A DNA stretch of 64,000 nucleotides from assembly GCA_036346405.1 (NCBI GenBank), contig CM070548.1, positions 89,487,333 to 89,551,332 of the forward strand, given 5' to 3'. Shown here piece by piece: positions 47,101-58,736 of this stretch; the stretch's first letter is position 1, and each line of letters opens with the position of its first letter. The stretch is from Phyllostachys edulis. Lineage: Eukaryota > Streptophyta > Magnoliopsida > Poales > Poaceae. Both the position numbers and the translations under genes were made by a program. A model generated the notes under the pieces. The model did not search any database. It was not told the origin of the DNA and worked only from the letters and a program-made list of their open reading frames with translations.

Positions 47101-47759
47101 AGTGCGACGAGCAAGCCACGCGAGAAGTTCTAGAACCTTCTAGAAGCCGACTGACCTTTCGCCCTCACGGCGGCAGAGATCTCTGGCAGGCGCTTCACAG
47201 CCGCCTTCCGCTCCTTGGTTGGCGCGTCGCAGCGCAGCACCAGCACCACGCACTCCGGGTCCCCGCCGTTGATCGCCGCCTCGATGTCCCCCCTCGTGAG
47301 CCCCGCCGCCTCGGGGAGCGGCGGCGCGTCCAGCAGCTCCACCACCGCCTCTTCCGGCGCCATTTCCCCGTCCGTCCCGGAAACCACCGCCTTCACCCTC
47401 CGCCGCTTCCTCGTGCCGTCGGACCCACCGCCCGGCGGCGACGTCTCCGCGCGCAGCAGCAGCGGGCCCTCCTCGGCGGCGAGCGCGCGGCACGCCGTGT
47501 TCACCAGCGAGCTCTTTCCGTGGGCCCGGAACCCCGTGATCAGCACGGACGGCGGCGGGGCGTCGTCCTCTCCTGGATCGCTGTCGACGTTGCCGCCCTC
47601 GTTGTTGGAGACAAGGGTGGCGATGGCCTCGCGGATGTCCCGGCGTAGGGAGGCTACGGCGTAGTATCCGCGGAGGCGTGTCGCCGAAATGAGCGCCAAC
47701 ACACCAGCGGCGGTCGCGGCGGCGATCTTGAGGAGGAGGGGGTGCCGTGGTATGTGCAT
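44142..47759 (-). CDS. Membrane-anchored P-loop GTPase-like protein, 295 aa, two exons
   Basis: Exon 1 is 47759-47156 and exon 2 is 44425-44142. The donor AAAG|GTCAGT and acceptor TTAACAG|GACTT join in phase to give VRAKG-LSMIIVLTFKKS. An N-terminal hydrophobic segment (about residues 9-27) predicts a membrane anchor. The Walker A/G1 motif is GFRAHGKSS (76-84) after a buried strand SVLIT. A G3-like ELLDAPP is at 141-147 and VLVLRCDAPTKER at 172-184. After the junction IIVLTFKKS occupies the G4 strand position, without a classic NKxD. The C-terminus includes DLVYFIENYTWSNSGP and KNDFETHFTVLTIIRQ. I place it in the P-loop NTPase superfamily, function unknown. The 2.73-kb intron contains a MULE (45102-46359). 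Read without splicing, exon 1 would end early at SASRRF, so the spliced form is preferred. Confidence 0.85.
45102..46359. mobile_element. Pack-MULE-like element, 1,258 bp, in the intron of the P-loop gene
   Basis: Long terminal inverted repeats of about 165 bp: the left arm GGCAAAATTGGCTACTGAACATCAC.. (45102-45266) pairs with the reverse complement of 46195-46359. Both share CATCACAATTTCGTGTCA, AAAAATGTGTCT and CATTAAAATAATATAT. Flanks ATCTATTAT (45093-45101) and ATTTATTAT (46360-46368) match 8/9. The interior (45270-46190) is GC-rich, with Pro/Ala-rich chance frames and no transposase. GC-rich internal DNA between Mutator ends is the usual look of grass Pack-MULEs; the source gene is not recognised. 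Confidence 0.85.
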
Positions 47760-48016
47760 TCGGGAGGGGGAGGTGAGGGTCCTTTTTCTAATTATGGATT
47801 TGTCGAGGGGTTGTAGCGGATAGAATCATGCATCGGTATTACAAAACGCAACGCCAGTTTTCGGGAAGATTTGGAAGAGGTTTCGGGAGAATAAAATTTC
47901 CCTTTTAGATGAAGCTGCATGACGAGGAAGAATGGAATATGAGCATAAGGTAAACTAAACAAGACTTTTTTCACAAAACAAATTTTGATAGTTCAGAATA
48001 ACCTATTAGCCGGTAA
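47760..48016. other. Upstream region of the P-loop gene
   Basis: Short AT-rich stretch upstream of the minus-strand start at 47759. No clear TATA box at a usual distance could be fixed. Confidence 0.35.
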
Positions 48017-48203
48017 TCTCTACTATTTAAAAATTGAAGTTAGTGCTCACCCTTGCTTTTTATCTTTTTCGGCGTCTGTTAGATTGGCGAGTGGGGTACC
48101 AATAGCTCAGATCATGTCGCTGAGCACAATATCAATTGACAACCTAACATGATAAAACTATAATTTTTTTTTTAGTCGTAGCAGAGCATGGGCATTGAAC
48201 TAG
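48017..48203 (+). mobile_element. Mini-Helitron, 187 bp
   Basis: Begins TCTCTACTATTTAAAAATTG after an A. Ends GCAGAGCATGGGCATTGAAC followed by terminal CTAG at 48200-48203. These ends match the short non-autonomous grass Helitrons I know (5' TCTCTACTA, 3' '..GCACGGGCA..CTAG'). The 3' hairpin is weak, and the base after CTAG is C rather than T. Confidence 0.65.
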
Positions 48204-49394
48204 CCTTGGTTTAAGATAGAGAGCGCGGGGATGTTGTATTGCGTTGTGGTTTCATGCTCTCTCAAAATTTAAATTGCACAAATCTTCAAGCAATACAACC
48301 GAGTAGCAACGAGTATATCCAAATCAAATCAACGAGCTGCTTTGAAACTCATACTTTTCGCTTTTTCTTAGAGCATAGGAGCAATTCTCACTGCGCTTTT
48401 AATTGGGTAAATGTTGTTTCTCTTTTGAAAGAGCTGGGTGACAATTGATTAGTAGCTTGTGGCCTGTTTGATGAGCAAGTGCTAACTAGTCTGTACTGCA
48501 GTGTGTGTGTGTGTGTTACTCTTTCAAACACATGGTGCGAATTTCAGGTAACAATTGCGCATCGCATTAGCACAGGGAGGCAGTGGAGCGAATGAAGGCC
48601 GGAAGAAGATAGACGGATTCCTCTGGGAGGTTCTTTGCTTTGCTTGTTTTGGATGGGCATGATGTGCCGTATGGAACTCGGGGGAAAAAAACTTGGCCGG
48701 TTACTGGTTACCGATTGAGGTCCGGGAAGAAAAATTCTGGTCGATTTTTTCGGGTTTTGCAAATTTAAATTTCAATTTTAGAAATTCAATCGGTTTTCAA
48801 ACGAAATTCAATCGGGATTTTTCCGGAAAATCCGGTTACCGGCCGGGTTTTTTTCCGGCCACCCGACGGGATTTAGCCCGATACCGACTTTTGGATCTTC
48901 ATGGAACTTGCTTCTTCTGCTCGCATGGAAAGATCTTCTCCCTTTTTGGCATCGTTTAGCCTCATGAGGACACGAGAAGGATCAGATGCGGTGATGCTTC
49001 CTTTTCCCTGGTTTAGCCTTACCAGGTTCTAAACGGAAATGGCAAGTAAGTATCTCTAAATCTGAGTGATCGAAAAATCCGTAAATAAACATGCCTAGCG
49101 TGCAGTTAGTGTCAAGCCTAGTTTGTGATCGACCTGATTATCGATCTACGATGGAATCTTACTGAAATGGAGGCGGAGTCCATTCTCGAGCAAGTTTTAT
49201 GGGTAGGCCGTCAAAGAAAACTTAAAAGGCCCAAAAGTTCAACCTCAACGCTCCCGATACTTTATGCGACATAAGATTAGAAACCTACCACAATTTGAAG
49301 GGTCTTTCCTATCGGAGAGACCCAAAACTTCGTCCACAGATAAAGAAACTGCAACCAGGTGGAGCAGATACGGAGAGTATTAGAGCACCCGCAG
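48204..49394. other. Intergenic DNA with degenerate repeats, no gene
   Basis: A short (GT)n at about 48501-48516. 48690-48900 is an imperfect repeat region rich in TTCCGG, GGTTACCGG and AAATTCAATCGG motifs, resembling a decayed DNA-element terminus. Short frames here have no support. Confidence 0.4.
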
Positions 49395-50486
49395 TTAGAG
49401 ATAAAAACGGATCGGATACGGACGGATAATACCTCTGTCATATTTGTTTTCATTTTTTTTTCTCAAATCCGGATACGAATTCAGAATGAATACAAATCGA
49501 AGCGAATACGGTCGCGGATATTTTTTGGAACATGAAAACCTCTTAAATTGTATGCTAGAAATTAACGAAAATATATAACTAGTTTATTTGATACAAACAT
49601 TCATGAATTGTTCATATTTTCAGTAACCACACATAATATTGGCACTAGCAAGCTGTATTAACTAGCTCATCACAAACATAGTATTTAATTTACCATATTT
49701 AGCTCATAAGTCATAACTCATAAAGTCACAAGTCATCACGTATTCACACTTAGTTCATCATATGCATATATAAAACTTAGTTCAGACTAACATTGATCAG
49801 GCTAGATAGTTAATCTATACGCAAATGACTGTAACATCCCAAAATATGTTACCAAAAATAAATTAATAAAGTTATTATTTTATTGGATTTTACGAGATTT
49901 AAAATAGTTTTCTTGGTTAAAATAAATAATAATAAAATAAAGTCAATTATTTAATTTCCTAGTTTTTAATGTCAAAATTAAAATTTATTGAGTTTTCTGG
50001 GATTTTATTGGATTTAAAGTGAGGAGGGATATTTTAATTAATTTCTTGAATTTTTGGATTTTAAAAGGTTTTTTCTGTTTTTCAGAAATTAAAAATAATT
50101 TATGTGCAAAAATAAAAACCAAATTTAAGTTGAAATTAATTTTATTAAGTTCAAAATAATTCAAGAAATTTCTGTGATTTTTTCTAGATTTTTTAACTCT
50201 ATTTGCTATTTTCTAAAATGCTATTTGATTTGTTGCATTTTCTGAAATTCGAAAATCAATTAAAATCTCCTTTTCTCTTTTGGGCCGAAATCCGGATATC
50301 CGGACTTCGTCTTATCCGAATAATCTGAATTCGTATCTGTATCCATCGGACAGCATGCCTACCATATTCGTTTCCGATTCCAACAAAAAAAATCTGAATT
50401 CGTTTCCGATCCGAAAATTATCCGAGATAATCCAAATTCGTTTCCGTCCGGATCGGTCGGAAACTATTCGATCTGTTTTCACCCCT
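49395..50486. mobile_element. Non-autonomous hAT-like element, 1,092 bp
   Basis: Left end TTAGAGATAAAAACGGATCG; reverse complement of the right end AGGGGTGAAAACAGATCG. Both are followed by GGATACGGACGG-type motifs repeated inward. Flanks ACCCGCAG (49387-49394) and ACCCGCAA (50487-50494) fit an 8-bp TSD with one mismatch. The interior is AT-rich and includes TGTAACATCCCAAAATATG at 49832, like an LTR start, but no matching LTR end was found. No transposase. Confidence 0.7.
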
Positions 50487-50494
50487 ACCCGCAA

Positions 50495-51159
50495 TGTACA
50501 GAATTAGCCGATACCAAGAGTTGATGTATTCGTTGTAGTACCCATACCAAGTAACACACACATTGCAGGGGAAGGTTCAAGCAATTTTTTCTCGTTACCA
50601 GTTCATGTTGAGGTACCGGTTCCAAGCACAGTTAAAAACTAGTGGGCCCACCTGTCAATGAACTAGGGAAGTGAGAGAGACCGTGGGATAGGAGGGAGAG
50701 AAGTGATATTTTATTATCGTTGAGTTTTGCTTTGAAGACAAACCTAGCATTAGATTGATATGTTATTTCTAAGCGCTTTGTAGAGGCACACCACACTGTG
50801 GATGTCCTTAGGAGTAGGATAAACCTTTCAAAAATAATAAAGTAACACATAAGGTTGGCAGTATTGTTGGTTGCACATCCGAGCTTAGACAAGGGGGCGT
50901 GGTTCCACCTAGACGTCTCATAAGTTAGAACTCGGCTTTAGTCCGTACTAAAAAAAGACATCAGCTTTAGTCGTCTATAAACCTAGCTATGACAAGGAGG
51001 CCCACTCACAAGAAACCCAAAATATTAGAACTAGCGCTCGGATGTTCGATGGGAATGGCCTCACTTACATATGTGGCCCTTCAATCTATGCAACAAAAAC
51101 CATGAGACGCAACAATCTGGTCCTGAACTTGCAACAAACCCGCTCCCCGTGCAATAAAC
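50495..51159. other. Intergenic DNA, no supported feature
   Basis: Moderately AT-rich. Frames up to about 86 codons have no recognisable content. No repeat boundary could be fixed. Confidence 0.4.
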
Positions 51160-51725
51160 ACAAAAGCCAGGGGCGGATTTGGCAAGGTGCATGGGTGCAC
51201 CCCCAAAAAATTTGGCAAAAAAAATCTGGTATATGATAGGTATACTAGGTATATATATACATACATGGGCTAAATACTCAACAATTGCAGCCCTCTAATG
51301 TTTTCAGCCACAGCCCGTAACTTCCACCATTCCACGCTAGCCATCAGTCAGTCATTAGTGTAATAGACTAGTAGTGTTGTGTCTATGTGATTTTTGAAAT
51401 GTAGAACATTAGAAAATGAAGAAGGCCGTAGATTTGAAGCCTTTGTGGTAGTAACTGTAATTATCCCATTTTGCAAGAAGAATACAGTGACAGTGAGGGT
51501 GAGGGTGGTGATTTTCAAAGAAGAAAAACTGGAGGTATGTGCCACTTCATAGTCTCTTGGTTTGATAAGTATAATTGGCTTGAGTATAGTGTGGAACTGG
51601 ATGTTGCCTTTTGCTTTGCTTGTTACTTGTTTAAAGACAAAACTAATTATGTTGGTGGAGATTGTTTTCTGACCGAAGGATTTAGGAATTGGCAAAAAAA
51701 AACTGCTAGGTTTGAAGTTGGAGGT

Positions 51726-53186
51726 CACTACTACAGAAAAGATCTTCACAGACAGTTGAAAAATGTCATCACGGACGGTTTCATGAGCCATCTGAGTTTA
51801 TGGGTCAGTAATGTCATGAGATCATCACAGACGATTTTTGAACTGTCTGTGATGGTTTTTCTATTTAAAAAAAAGGATTTTGAGCCAAACCAATCAATTG
51901 CTGGACAGTAGTTTATATATGCAACCTTTAGCAAGACAACTAAAATCCAATTAAAATTCTGATAGCAAACACATTATAGGAAAAACCTATCTAGCAAAAG
52001 GGAAACCAAAAGGTTTCACAATGTCCCCTCTGAATGGAAAAAAAAGAATAAAATTACAAAGTTAAACTAGCTAGAAACCATCTATGTCTCCAAGCTCCTG
52101 AAGAACTCATCGGCTTCTTGGATTGGTCTTGTGGGCTCCTCTATGTACCTCATCGGTATATCACAAACTGTTTTTGCCTATCGTCCAAATTCAACTCAAG
52201 CTTGTCGACAAGGAAAAGGAGGGACGACCGAAAATCTCCGGCGGCGCTCCAACATTAGTTACAAATAAAATAAGAACCATCAAACAGCCAACAAATTGTG
52301 CATGTTTTGGGGATATACGTGTACCTTCTGGTAGTCTACCTCCTGTGGCAAACATGGAGCTCCTACGCGTCCCCCCTCCTCCTCGTTGTCGGCTGCGTGT
52401 CCTCATTGAACCACGCTGGGGAATCGAGGGTGGTCGCCAGAGCTCGGTGTGGGGAGGGGAGAAGGAGAGACTGATATATGACAAGGCGGGGTGGGTACAA
52501 TATATAAGGACAGCGCCAAAACATTTCGCCTCCCACGTAAGCATTCAAAAATTTCTGCGAATCACAGACGGTTTCAAACAAAAACCTTCTGTGATAAGCT
52601 AGTATCATAGACGGTTCCTATTAAAAACCGTATGTGATAAGTATCTTTTGATTTTACCTTACTCTGTGATTTCAAGGCATGGTAAAATCAAAGTGTTAGT
52701 AATTTCAAGTCATGGTAAAATCATAGAGTTAATTAGTGATTTCAAGCCATGGTAAAATCATAGAGTTAGTGATTTCAAGCCATGGTAAAATCAGAGAATT
52801 GGGCATTTCGAGCCATGGTAAAATCACAGAATTAGGCATTTTAAGTCGTAGAGTCAGGTAAAATCAGGATATACTTATCACAGACTCTCTGATTCCAAGC
52901 CATGGTAAAATCAAAGAAACTTACCACAGACGGTTTTTAATACAAATAAATGCGTGATGAGAAACGAGAACTCACGAGGCGATTACGTGTTAAAAACCGT
53001 CGTGATACTTCCTGACGATTTTTAACACAAATAAATGCGTGATATTACTTCTTCACATACGGTTTTTAAGCGCGACCGAGAATAGATGGTCGCTAAACCA
53101 AAACCGTCTGTAATTGTATTTAATACAAACGGTTTTGGTCAACCGTCTGTAATGAGGCATCTAGTATTACCCTTTTTGTAGTAGTG
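51726..53186. mobile_element. CACTA-type element, 1,461 bp, TSD GGT
   Basis: Begins CACTACTACAGAAAAGATC and ends CCCTTTTTGTAGTAGTG; flanked by GGT at 51723-51725 and 53187-53189. Subterminal TCACAGACGGTT repeats are the same family as 28858-32436, with near-identical ends (for example 'GAGTTTATGGGTCAGTAATG' versus 'AAGTTTATGGGTCAGTGATG'). Non-autonomous, no transposase. Confidence 0.93.
52645..52920. repeat. Tandem repeat of about 35-40 bp in the CACTA
   Basis: Seven or so units of GATTTCAAGCCATGGTAAAA TCA.AGAGTTA, the last ones more diverged. Within 51726-53186. Confidence 0.85.
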
Positions 53187-53509
53187 GGTGTTAATAGTGC
53201 CCCTAATCAAGCTAAAGAGAAATATGATTTTCAAACCTGGAACATCGGTTAGAGAGTCTATTGTAAAGATAAGTACTTAAAAGAAGATTTTGTATAAATC
53301 TTAGTTGACATATTCATTTAAGCGCTTGATGTTTCTTTTGCGTCAAGGATTGTCTTGTCGTGAACACGATGAAAGTGAAGAATCAAGTAACAAAGGAGAT
53401 TTTCTTTAACTTCTAAATTGGCTTGTCATGTTACATTTGAACTTTTGTACTATGTACTTTAAACTTTCGTATTCACATCCCCATCACTCAAACCCTAGAT
53501 CTGCCACTC

Positions 53510-53765
53510 ACAAAAGCACAACTAAAAAACATACAACAAATAAGAACTATTGGTGCAGTATTACACAAAAAAATACTGTAACAATAATTGTACAAATAAA
53601 AATCATAGGAACAACTACAACATTTTAGAGAAGATAATGCAGCATTTGAAAAGAACTCCAGCAACAACTAGACTTAACCGGTTGCAACACTCAAGACGAG
53701 CTCAAGAGAAGGAGGTCGGTGTCGACGATCGAGTCGACAATCTTACGAAAATAAAAAGAGGAAAA
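53510..53765. other. DNA between hAT element and retrotransposon LTR
   Basis: AT-rich, no gene. Ends GAAAA (53761-53765), the presumed TSD of the retrotransposon to the right. Confidence 0.4.
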
Positions 53766-54358
53766 TGACGTGGAGTATCCTGGAAGAGAATGGAAATTGC
53801 TCTTTATTAATATGAGCTGGGATTACAAGACTTGACTAGGGACTATCCTAATTACACGAATGTATTGAATACTCTTGCTTTGGCTTCAGGTTACCTTACA
53901 TTTGTTATTGTTGTCCTGTTGTTCGCTGTTGTCTCTCCTCGTCTTCTGCGTTCCACCATTAAATAACTCCCGAAGAGGCGGCAGTTACTCCTGGAGAAGG
54001 CGTCCCTGATGAAACGTTACGATTGGTCGGAGGTTTAAGGTAGTTAACAATGTGCTAGCTACCTTGCGGTTAAGTACTTGTGAGAACCTTAACCGCAAGG
54101 TGGTTTATTGTCAGTGTCTTGTATATCATCGCATGGTATGGAACGTTTTGCACATGTTCCATTCATCATACGGTTAAGGGTGCCTGTTCATAATATACGG
54201 CGACTACTTGGTCGAAACCTAGTCCGACCAGGGTACCCATCGTGTAACCTCTGGAATCCTTACGACCAGTGAGGTCGTTAGCCTTAGGGGTTACGACCAT
54301 GAAGACGTATGGTCTTTTATGTATTTAAATTAATATATAGAGATTTTAATCCTCGTCA
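53766..54358 (-). repeat. 3' LTR of the Tat-lineage element, 593 bp
   Basis: On the minus strand it runs TGACGAGGATTAAAATC ... ATACTCCACGTCA, with short inverted ends TGACG/CGTCA. It is preceded by the polypurine tract and followed by host sequence beginning TTTTC (TSD GAAAA on the plus strand). Confidence 0.85.
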
Positions 54359-54374
54359 GCTAGCCCCCGAACTT
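54359..54374 (-). promoter_or_regulatory. Polypurine tract region
   Basis: On the minus strand AAGTTCGGGGGCTAGC lies directly next to the LTR start TGACGAGG, the position of plus-strand DNA priming in LTR elements. Confidence 0.7.
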
Positions 54375-54742
54375 TAAATGAACAGGTCGTGTGAACACCT
54401 TCTTCCGATGAATCTATATCGGGCAGACCCCCATTTAATGTCGTGACATTCGAGTGGTTTGTGTTCATTTTAAAGTTGAGAACTTGCTTTGGGGCCGAAG
54501 AGTTCCTCTGTCAGATTAGGCTTAAAAAAAAGCTTTTGTCGTTCAGACTTTTATGGATAATCTCCAATCGTAATTTAAAGATCTGAGGCTATAAAATCCC
54601 CATCGCTAGACCTTTGGATTTTTTATGCTTCCAGATCCCCTTTCTGATCTCCTTTGCCGAGAAAAAATCTTCGTCCTTCTTTTCTTGTTCTTTCGACCAC
54701 AAAATCTCCTACAAACTCTACTCAACCTTGAGGATTTTCATC

Positions 54743-57628
54743 ATGTCGGAGCAAATCATAAAGTGGTTGCCTTCGGAATTGAGCAAGAAAAAGCTTGAGG
54801 CTTTGGAGAAGATTGGGATGCTTTCGGACAAGAATTTGATCAGATGGAGGCCGGCGTTTGGAGAGCATTTTCCAAGCCGCGAAGATGAGGAAATCCATGT
54901 TTTCCTCGCCTACATCGAATGAGGGCTGAGGTTGCCGGTACACAAATTCCTTCTCCGTGTTCTTGAATTCTACGAAGTGGAATTGGTGAATTTAGCCCCA
55001 AATTCTATCGCCAATATCAGCATCTTCACATATTTGTGTGAAGCATACCTGGGAGTGCCTCCGAGCTTGAGGCTCTTCAGGTATTTCTACCGAACGGTGA
55101 TGGGGAAAACCACGAAAACTCCCGGAGAATGTACATTGCGCCTTCACGACGGGAAAGCCAATGAGTACATTCATATGTACTCGAAATCCTCGTGGTCGTC
55201 ATGGAAGAAGAACTAGTTTTACATGACGGTTACGAGGGATGATGGTCTCTACTTCGCCGAGATGAGAGCGAATGAAAATCTTAAGTGGAAGAAAACCGTG
55301 GAGAAGACAGGGGTGGTCGGACGATGGGTGGATGCCATCTACGACCTGCGAGTCAAGGGTTTGAACTCTTGGCATGTGGTGAGGGATTTCACCAAGCGCC
55401 AGATTAGTCAGCTGAAGCTTCGGACTCACTCCCTGATTTGGTTCATTGGTCGTGATGAAGCTATCTCAGGAGGTGGTAAGTCTTTGAGATAAACTCCGAC
55501 CAGCATTTTTTTTTTTATTAATGTATTACCTTAAAACCTGTTCATGTTTTGTTTTCCTCTCCTTTTTCTTTCAAAGCTCTTTCCCCTGAGGAAATTAGGG
55601 AGCGGTCGGTGATCTGTCTTGGGAGAACTGGAGAAAAATTTGGATTCCCGAGATCTTGACCATAGTCCCTGCTGAAGAAAGACTAAGAAGGCTTAAGGTA
55701 AACAATCAAGAAATTTCTTTTATCATGCATACATATTCTCCGATCAGATTTTTGATCATGCTCTATTTTTGTAGTTGGTCGGGTTGCGAATCACACAAAG
55801 CGGTGAGGCTAAACATCCCACAGATTGTTCCGACCGATTAGTGTCCAAATGCCTTTGGAAGAAGATGAATCTCCGAAGTAATAGAACATTTGAGTATATA
55901 TGTAATTTAGATAAAGATTTCATCACCTAACCAAAATCTATTTATTGGTTGGTGAAGAAAGTTGAAGGCCAACAGTGTGCGATTGCGGAGACTTCCAACT
56001 CCAGACCGGTCGTTGGCGACTGGCAGTTATTCTTGGAACAAGCTGGTGTGGAGGTAGTGAATCCCTCCGCCTTGACCGGATGGTCAGGGCGTGACCTTTG
56101 ACGAGTGATCGAGGGCATCGCTTCGACATCTGTTGGATGATGCAATGGATTTGGCCAATCTGCGGTTGGGCAAGCAAGATCGAAGAAAAGAAAAGGAAGG
56201 GTGACGGTACAGATTTTACTCTTCTGCGTTTTAAAGTCAAATCTCGGAAATTAACTAGGTATGCCCAAATGAAAGTGGTCGTATAAGCGCATACCTCTAA
56301 TAATTTCTTGATGATTTGATGCCTTTTTTTTTACTTCCCTTTGCTTGGTATAGGTCCTCTGGTGTTCCGGTCGTTTCCGACCAGACTCCTTGTAAGGACC
56401 AGTTAATTGAAGAGGTCCATGAGCAGACCATTTCCCAGGACAGAGTTCCTGAGGAAAGAGTGGTCGGAGAAGCCCCCGAGCAGGCATCAGGGCCAACAAT
56501 CAAGTTGGAACCATTGGTGGTTCTAACTCCTTCTGCGGAGGTAGATGCCCCTAAAGGCCCTCAACAGGTTCCGACCATTGTTGGTAATTCTCCTCAACCT
56601 GACAAGTTCCCTTTTCACCCCCGATTCATCGAGGATAAGGAGCTTGACGAGGCATGGGGAAAAATATCGGATCATCGGATCAAAATGCATCCTGATTCAA
56701 TATTTGGCGGATATAATGATTTGGCGATCCGGGTAAGTATCTCGACCGGTTCATAGTCTCTCCTAAAAAATCTTTTATAGAGAATTTTAAAGAGAAAAAT
56801 GCTATTTGTGCAGCATATGGTCGAGAATTTTGCTGTGGTCGGAGGACTGACACAACGGATTAAAGACTTGGAGCAAAAACACTCCGAATTAGAAAGTAAA
56901 AACTTTTTCCTTAACCTTTTTTCTTTCTTCAACGCTTCTCCCTTTGCTAATTATTCTCCCTTATCATATTTGATAGATTTGGAGAAAATAAGAAATAGAT
57001 CCTGGCTGAGAAGGCCAAGACAACTCTACTTGAAGAAGAAATCAAAGCTAAGAACCGGTCGATTGCCGAAGCGACGATCAGCAAGGAAGAACTTAACAAA
57101 AAAATTGAAGGTAATAGGTCGTAAACTTGACTTATTATCTTCCTCCAATTAAATTTTGTGCTTATCACCTGTTTTACTCTTGCAGAGCAAAAACAAGTTT
57201 TGGACAAAGTAGAAAAAACTCTGAAATTTGAGCAAGACAAGGAGGCGGCTCTCATTCAAACCCTAGATGAAAAGACTCTATTTTTGAACAAGATGATCTT
57301 TGATATGGGATTGGGATCAAGCCTGCCTACCCTAAGAGATCCAGTAGAGAAAATGAACTATTTGGGTCAACTTCAAGAGGATCTTAATACTCTGCTCAAG
57401 ACTACTCGGAAGAACTATGCCTAGGCCATGAAAACAGGCGTTGCTGGTGGAGTTAGTTTTGCTTTGGCAAAACTGAAAGCTTCCGACCCCTCCATTGATC
57501 TCCAAGTTGTTGAAGATGACTTCAACTACCCACCTGAAGAGGCGACCAAGTTCATGGAAGAACTCAAGCCACTCGGAGATAAAGTTGTAGAGGAGATGGA
57601 GCTCGGATCCCCATCAAGCAGTAATTAG
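54743..57628 (+). pseudogene. Antisense extra ORF of the Tat element (putative gypsy-type transposon domain, PF04195-like)
   Basis: Starts ATG at 54743 (MSEQIIKWLPSEL..). The domain region reads GLRLPVHKFLLRVLEFYEVE, LVNLAPNSIANISIFTYLCE and AYLGVPPSLRLFRYF, typical of the PF04195 'putative gypsy type transposon' family. A TGA interrupts it at about 54920 (usually Arg), and a TAG follows SSWKKN at about 55213. Later pieces look like exons split by introns (55223-55492, 55577-55697, 56340-56755, 56815-57115). A C-terminal coiled coil lies at 57185-57421 (EQKQVLDKVEKTLKFEQDKE), then ASDPSIDLQVVEDDFNYPPE to a stop at 57628. It runs opposite to gag-pol. Function is unknown in the family. Confidence 0.8.
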
Positions 57629-58562
57629 TCTGGGATTATTTCTAGAGTAGGCTCCTGCAAAAAGTGTAAAAATATTGAATATGTATAAAACTTACCTTTT
57701 ATGTCATTAACAATGCCTTTGTTTATCCTGTTTGACTCTCTCTTTTTTAAAAATTCTCATACACTTCCTAGCCCCCGACTGTTTTATAGTAGAAGAACTT
57801 TACTATACAAGCAGGTAGCCAAGAAAGAGAATGAAAGTCGAAACCAACGTTTTGAAGGTATGTGCTGATATGAAGTCAAAACTGATCTTAGTAATACTAG
57901 AAAATCATTGTGGTCGGAACCAGCTTATGACTTTGCCTAGTTATAGATCTTTGTTTGTCATGATCAAAATACCAATCAAAAGTTATACATGGTCGGATAA
58001 AAGACCTTGTTATTTGACATAAGAAGAAATGCAAAAATGAATGCAACAAATTATAAGTGAACTTTGTTTATATCTATTATCCTAAAAGTGCAGTGGAAGG
58101 AATGCTTAGATCTGAAACCATATAACATATTTCGTGAAACGTGCTCAAACTCTCTATCCGATTGGTAGCGAGGATCGTAAGAAAAGAACCTTTACTAGGA
58201 AGCTCCTTCCAGTGGGCAGAACCACATGCGAAAAAGGTGAGACTTTGACTAAGAGGCTTTCCGTGTCCCGACCAGTAGCCAGACAAGAGCAGAGCAGAAT
58301 CTTCAAATAATGAAATATAATCTTCATAATCTTAGGCATATCATTTAGTATGGAAAGTTATTTGTATAACGCTCTGATTACTCATAAATTTCCTTAAGAA
58401 AAGAGTTTTGTCGCGCGTGGAAAAAAAATGCTCACGACTAGGACCAATACGGCGTATGACATAGAAGTCGTTGCCATAGAGTAACAGAGATCCTTGGAAA
58501 AAGATATCGGAGAGAAATTTGTCTTCTCAGACCAGTTTAAATTAACAATCATGAGCGACCGA

Positions 58563-58666
<104 letters not shown>

Positions 58667-58736
58667 CAAGGTTATTTTTCTTAATGAATATATGGATTTA
58701 TTAAAATTGAAAGAATTGAAAGAATGTAAACAATAA

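Larger units (their letters stand above)
51473..53420 (+). pseudogene. TTF-type zinc-finger hAT transposase pseudogene (ZMYM1-like)
   Basis: Before the insertion: FIVSWFDKYNWLEYSVELDV then AFCFACYLFKDKTNY and GFRNWQKKTARFEVG (51540-51725). After it: GVNSAPNQAKEKYDF (53188-53233), then after stops LMFLLRQGLSCREHDESEES then SNKGDFL (about 53320-53405). These are the TTF zinc-finger region and the start of the RNase H-like domain of plant proteins annotated as zinc finger MYM-type/TTF-type hAT transposases. The GG at the junction is duplicated by the CACTA TSD. The catalytic C-terminus and hAT dimerisation domain are missing. Confidence 0.88.
51168..53509 (+). mobile_element. hAT element of the TTF/ZMYM1 transposase type, 2,342 bp including a nested CACTA
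   Basis: Begins CAGGGGCGGATTTGG and ends CCTAGATCTGCCACTC, an imperfect inverted pair. Both sides carry ACAAAAGC (51160-51167, 53510-53517), a perfect 8-bp TSD. Without the nested CACTA (51726-53186) only about 880 bp remain, holding the N-terminal half of a transposase. It is therefore a deletion derivative. Confidence 0.88.

Noticed and set aside
47130..47759. Single-exon 209-aa version of the P-loop gene
   Set aside because: A good splice donor precedes the last seven codons, and exon 2 at 44425 joins in phase with fitting G4-region residues.
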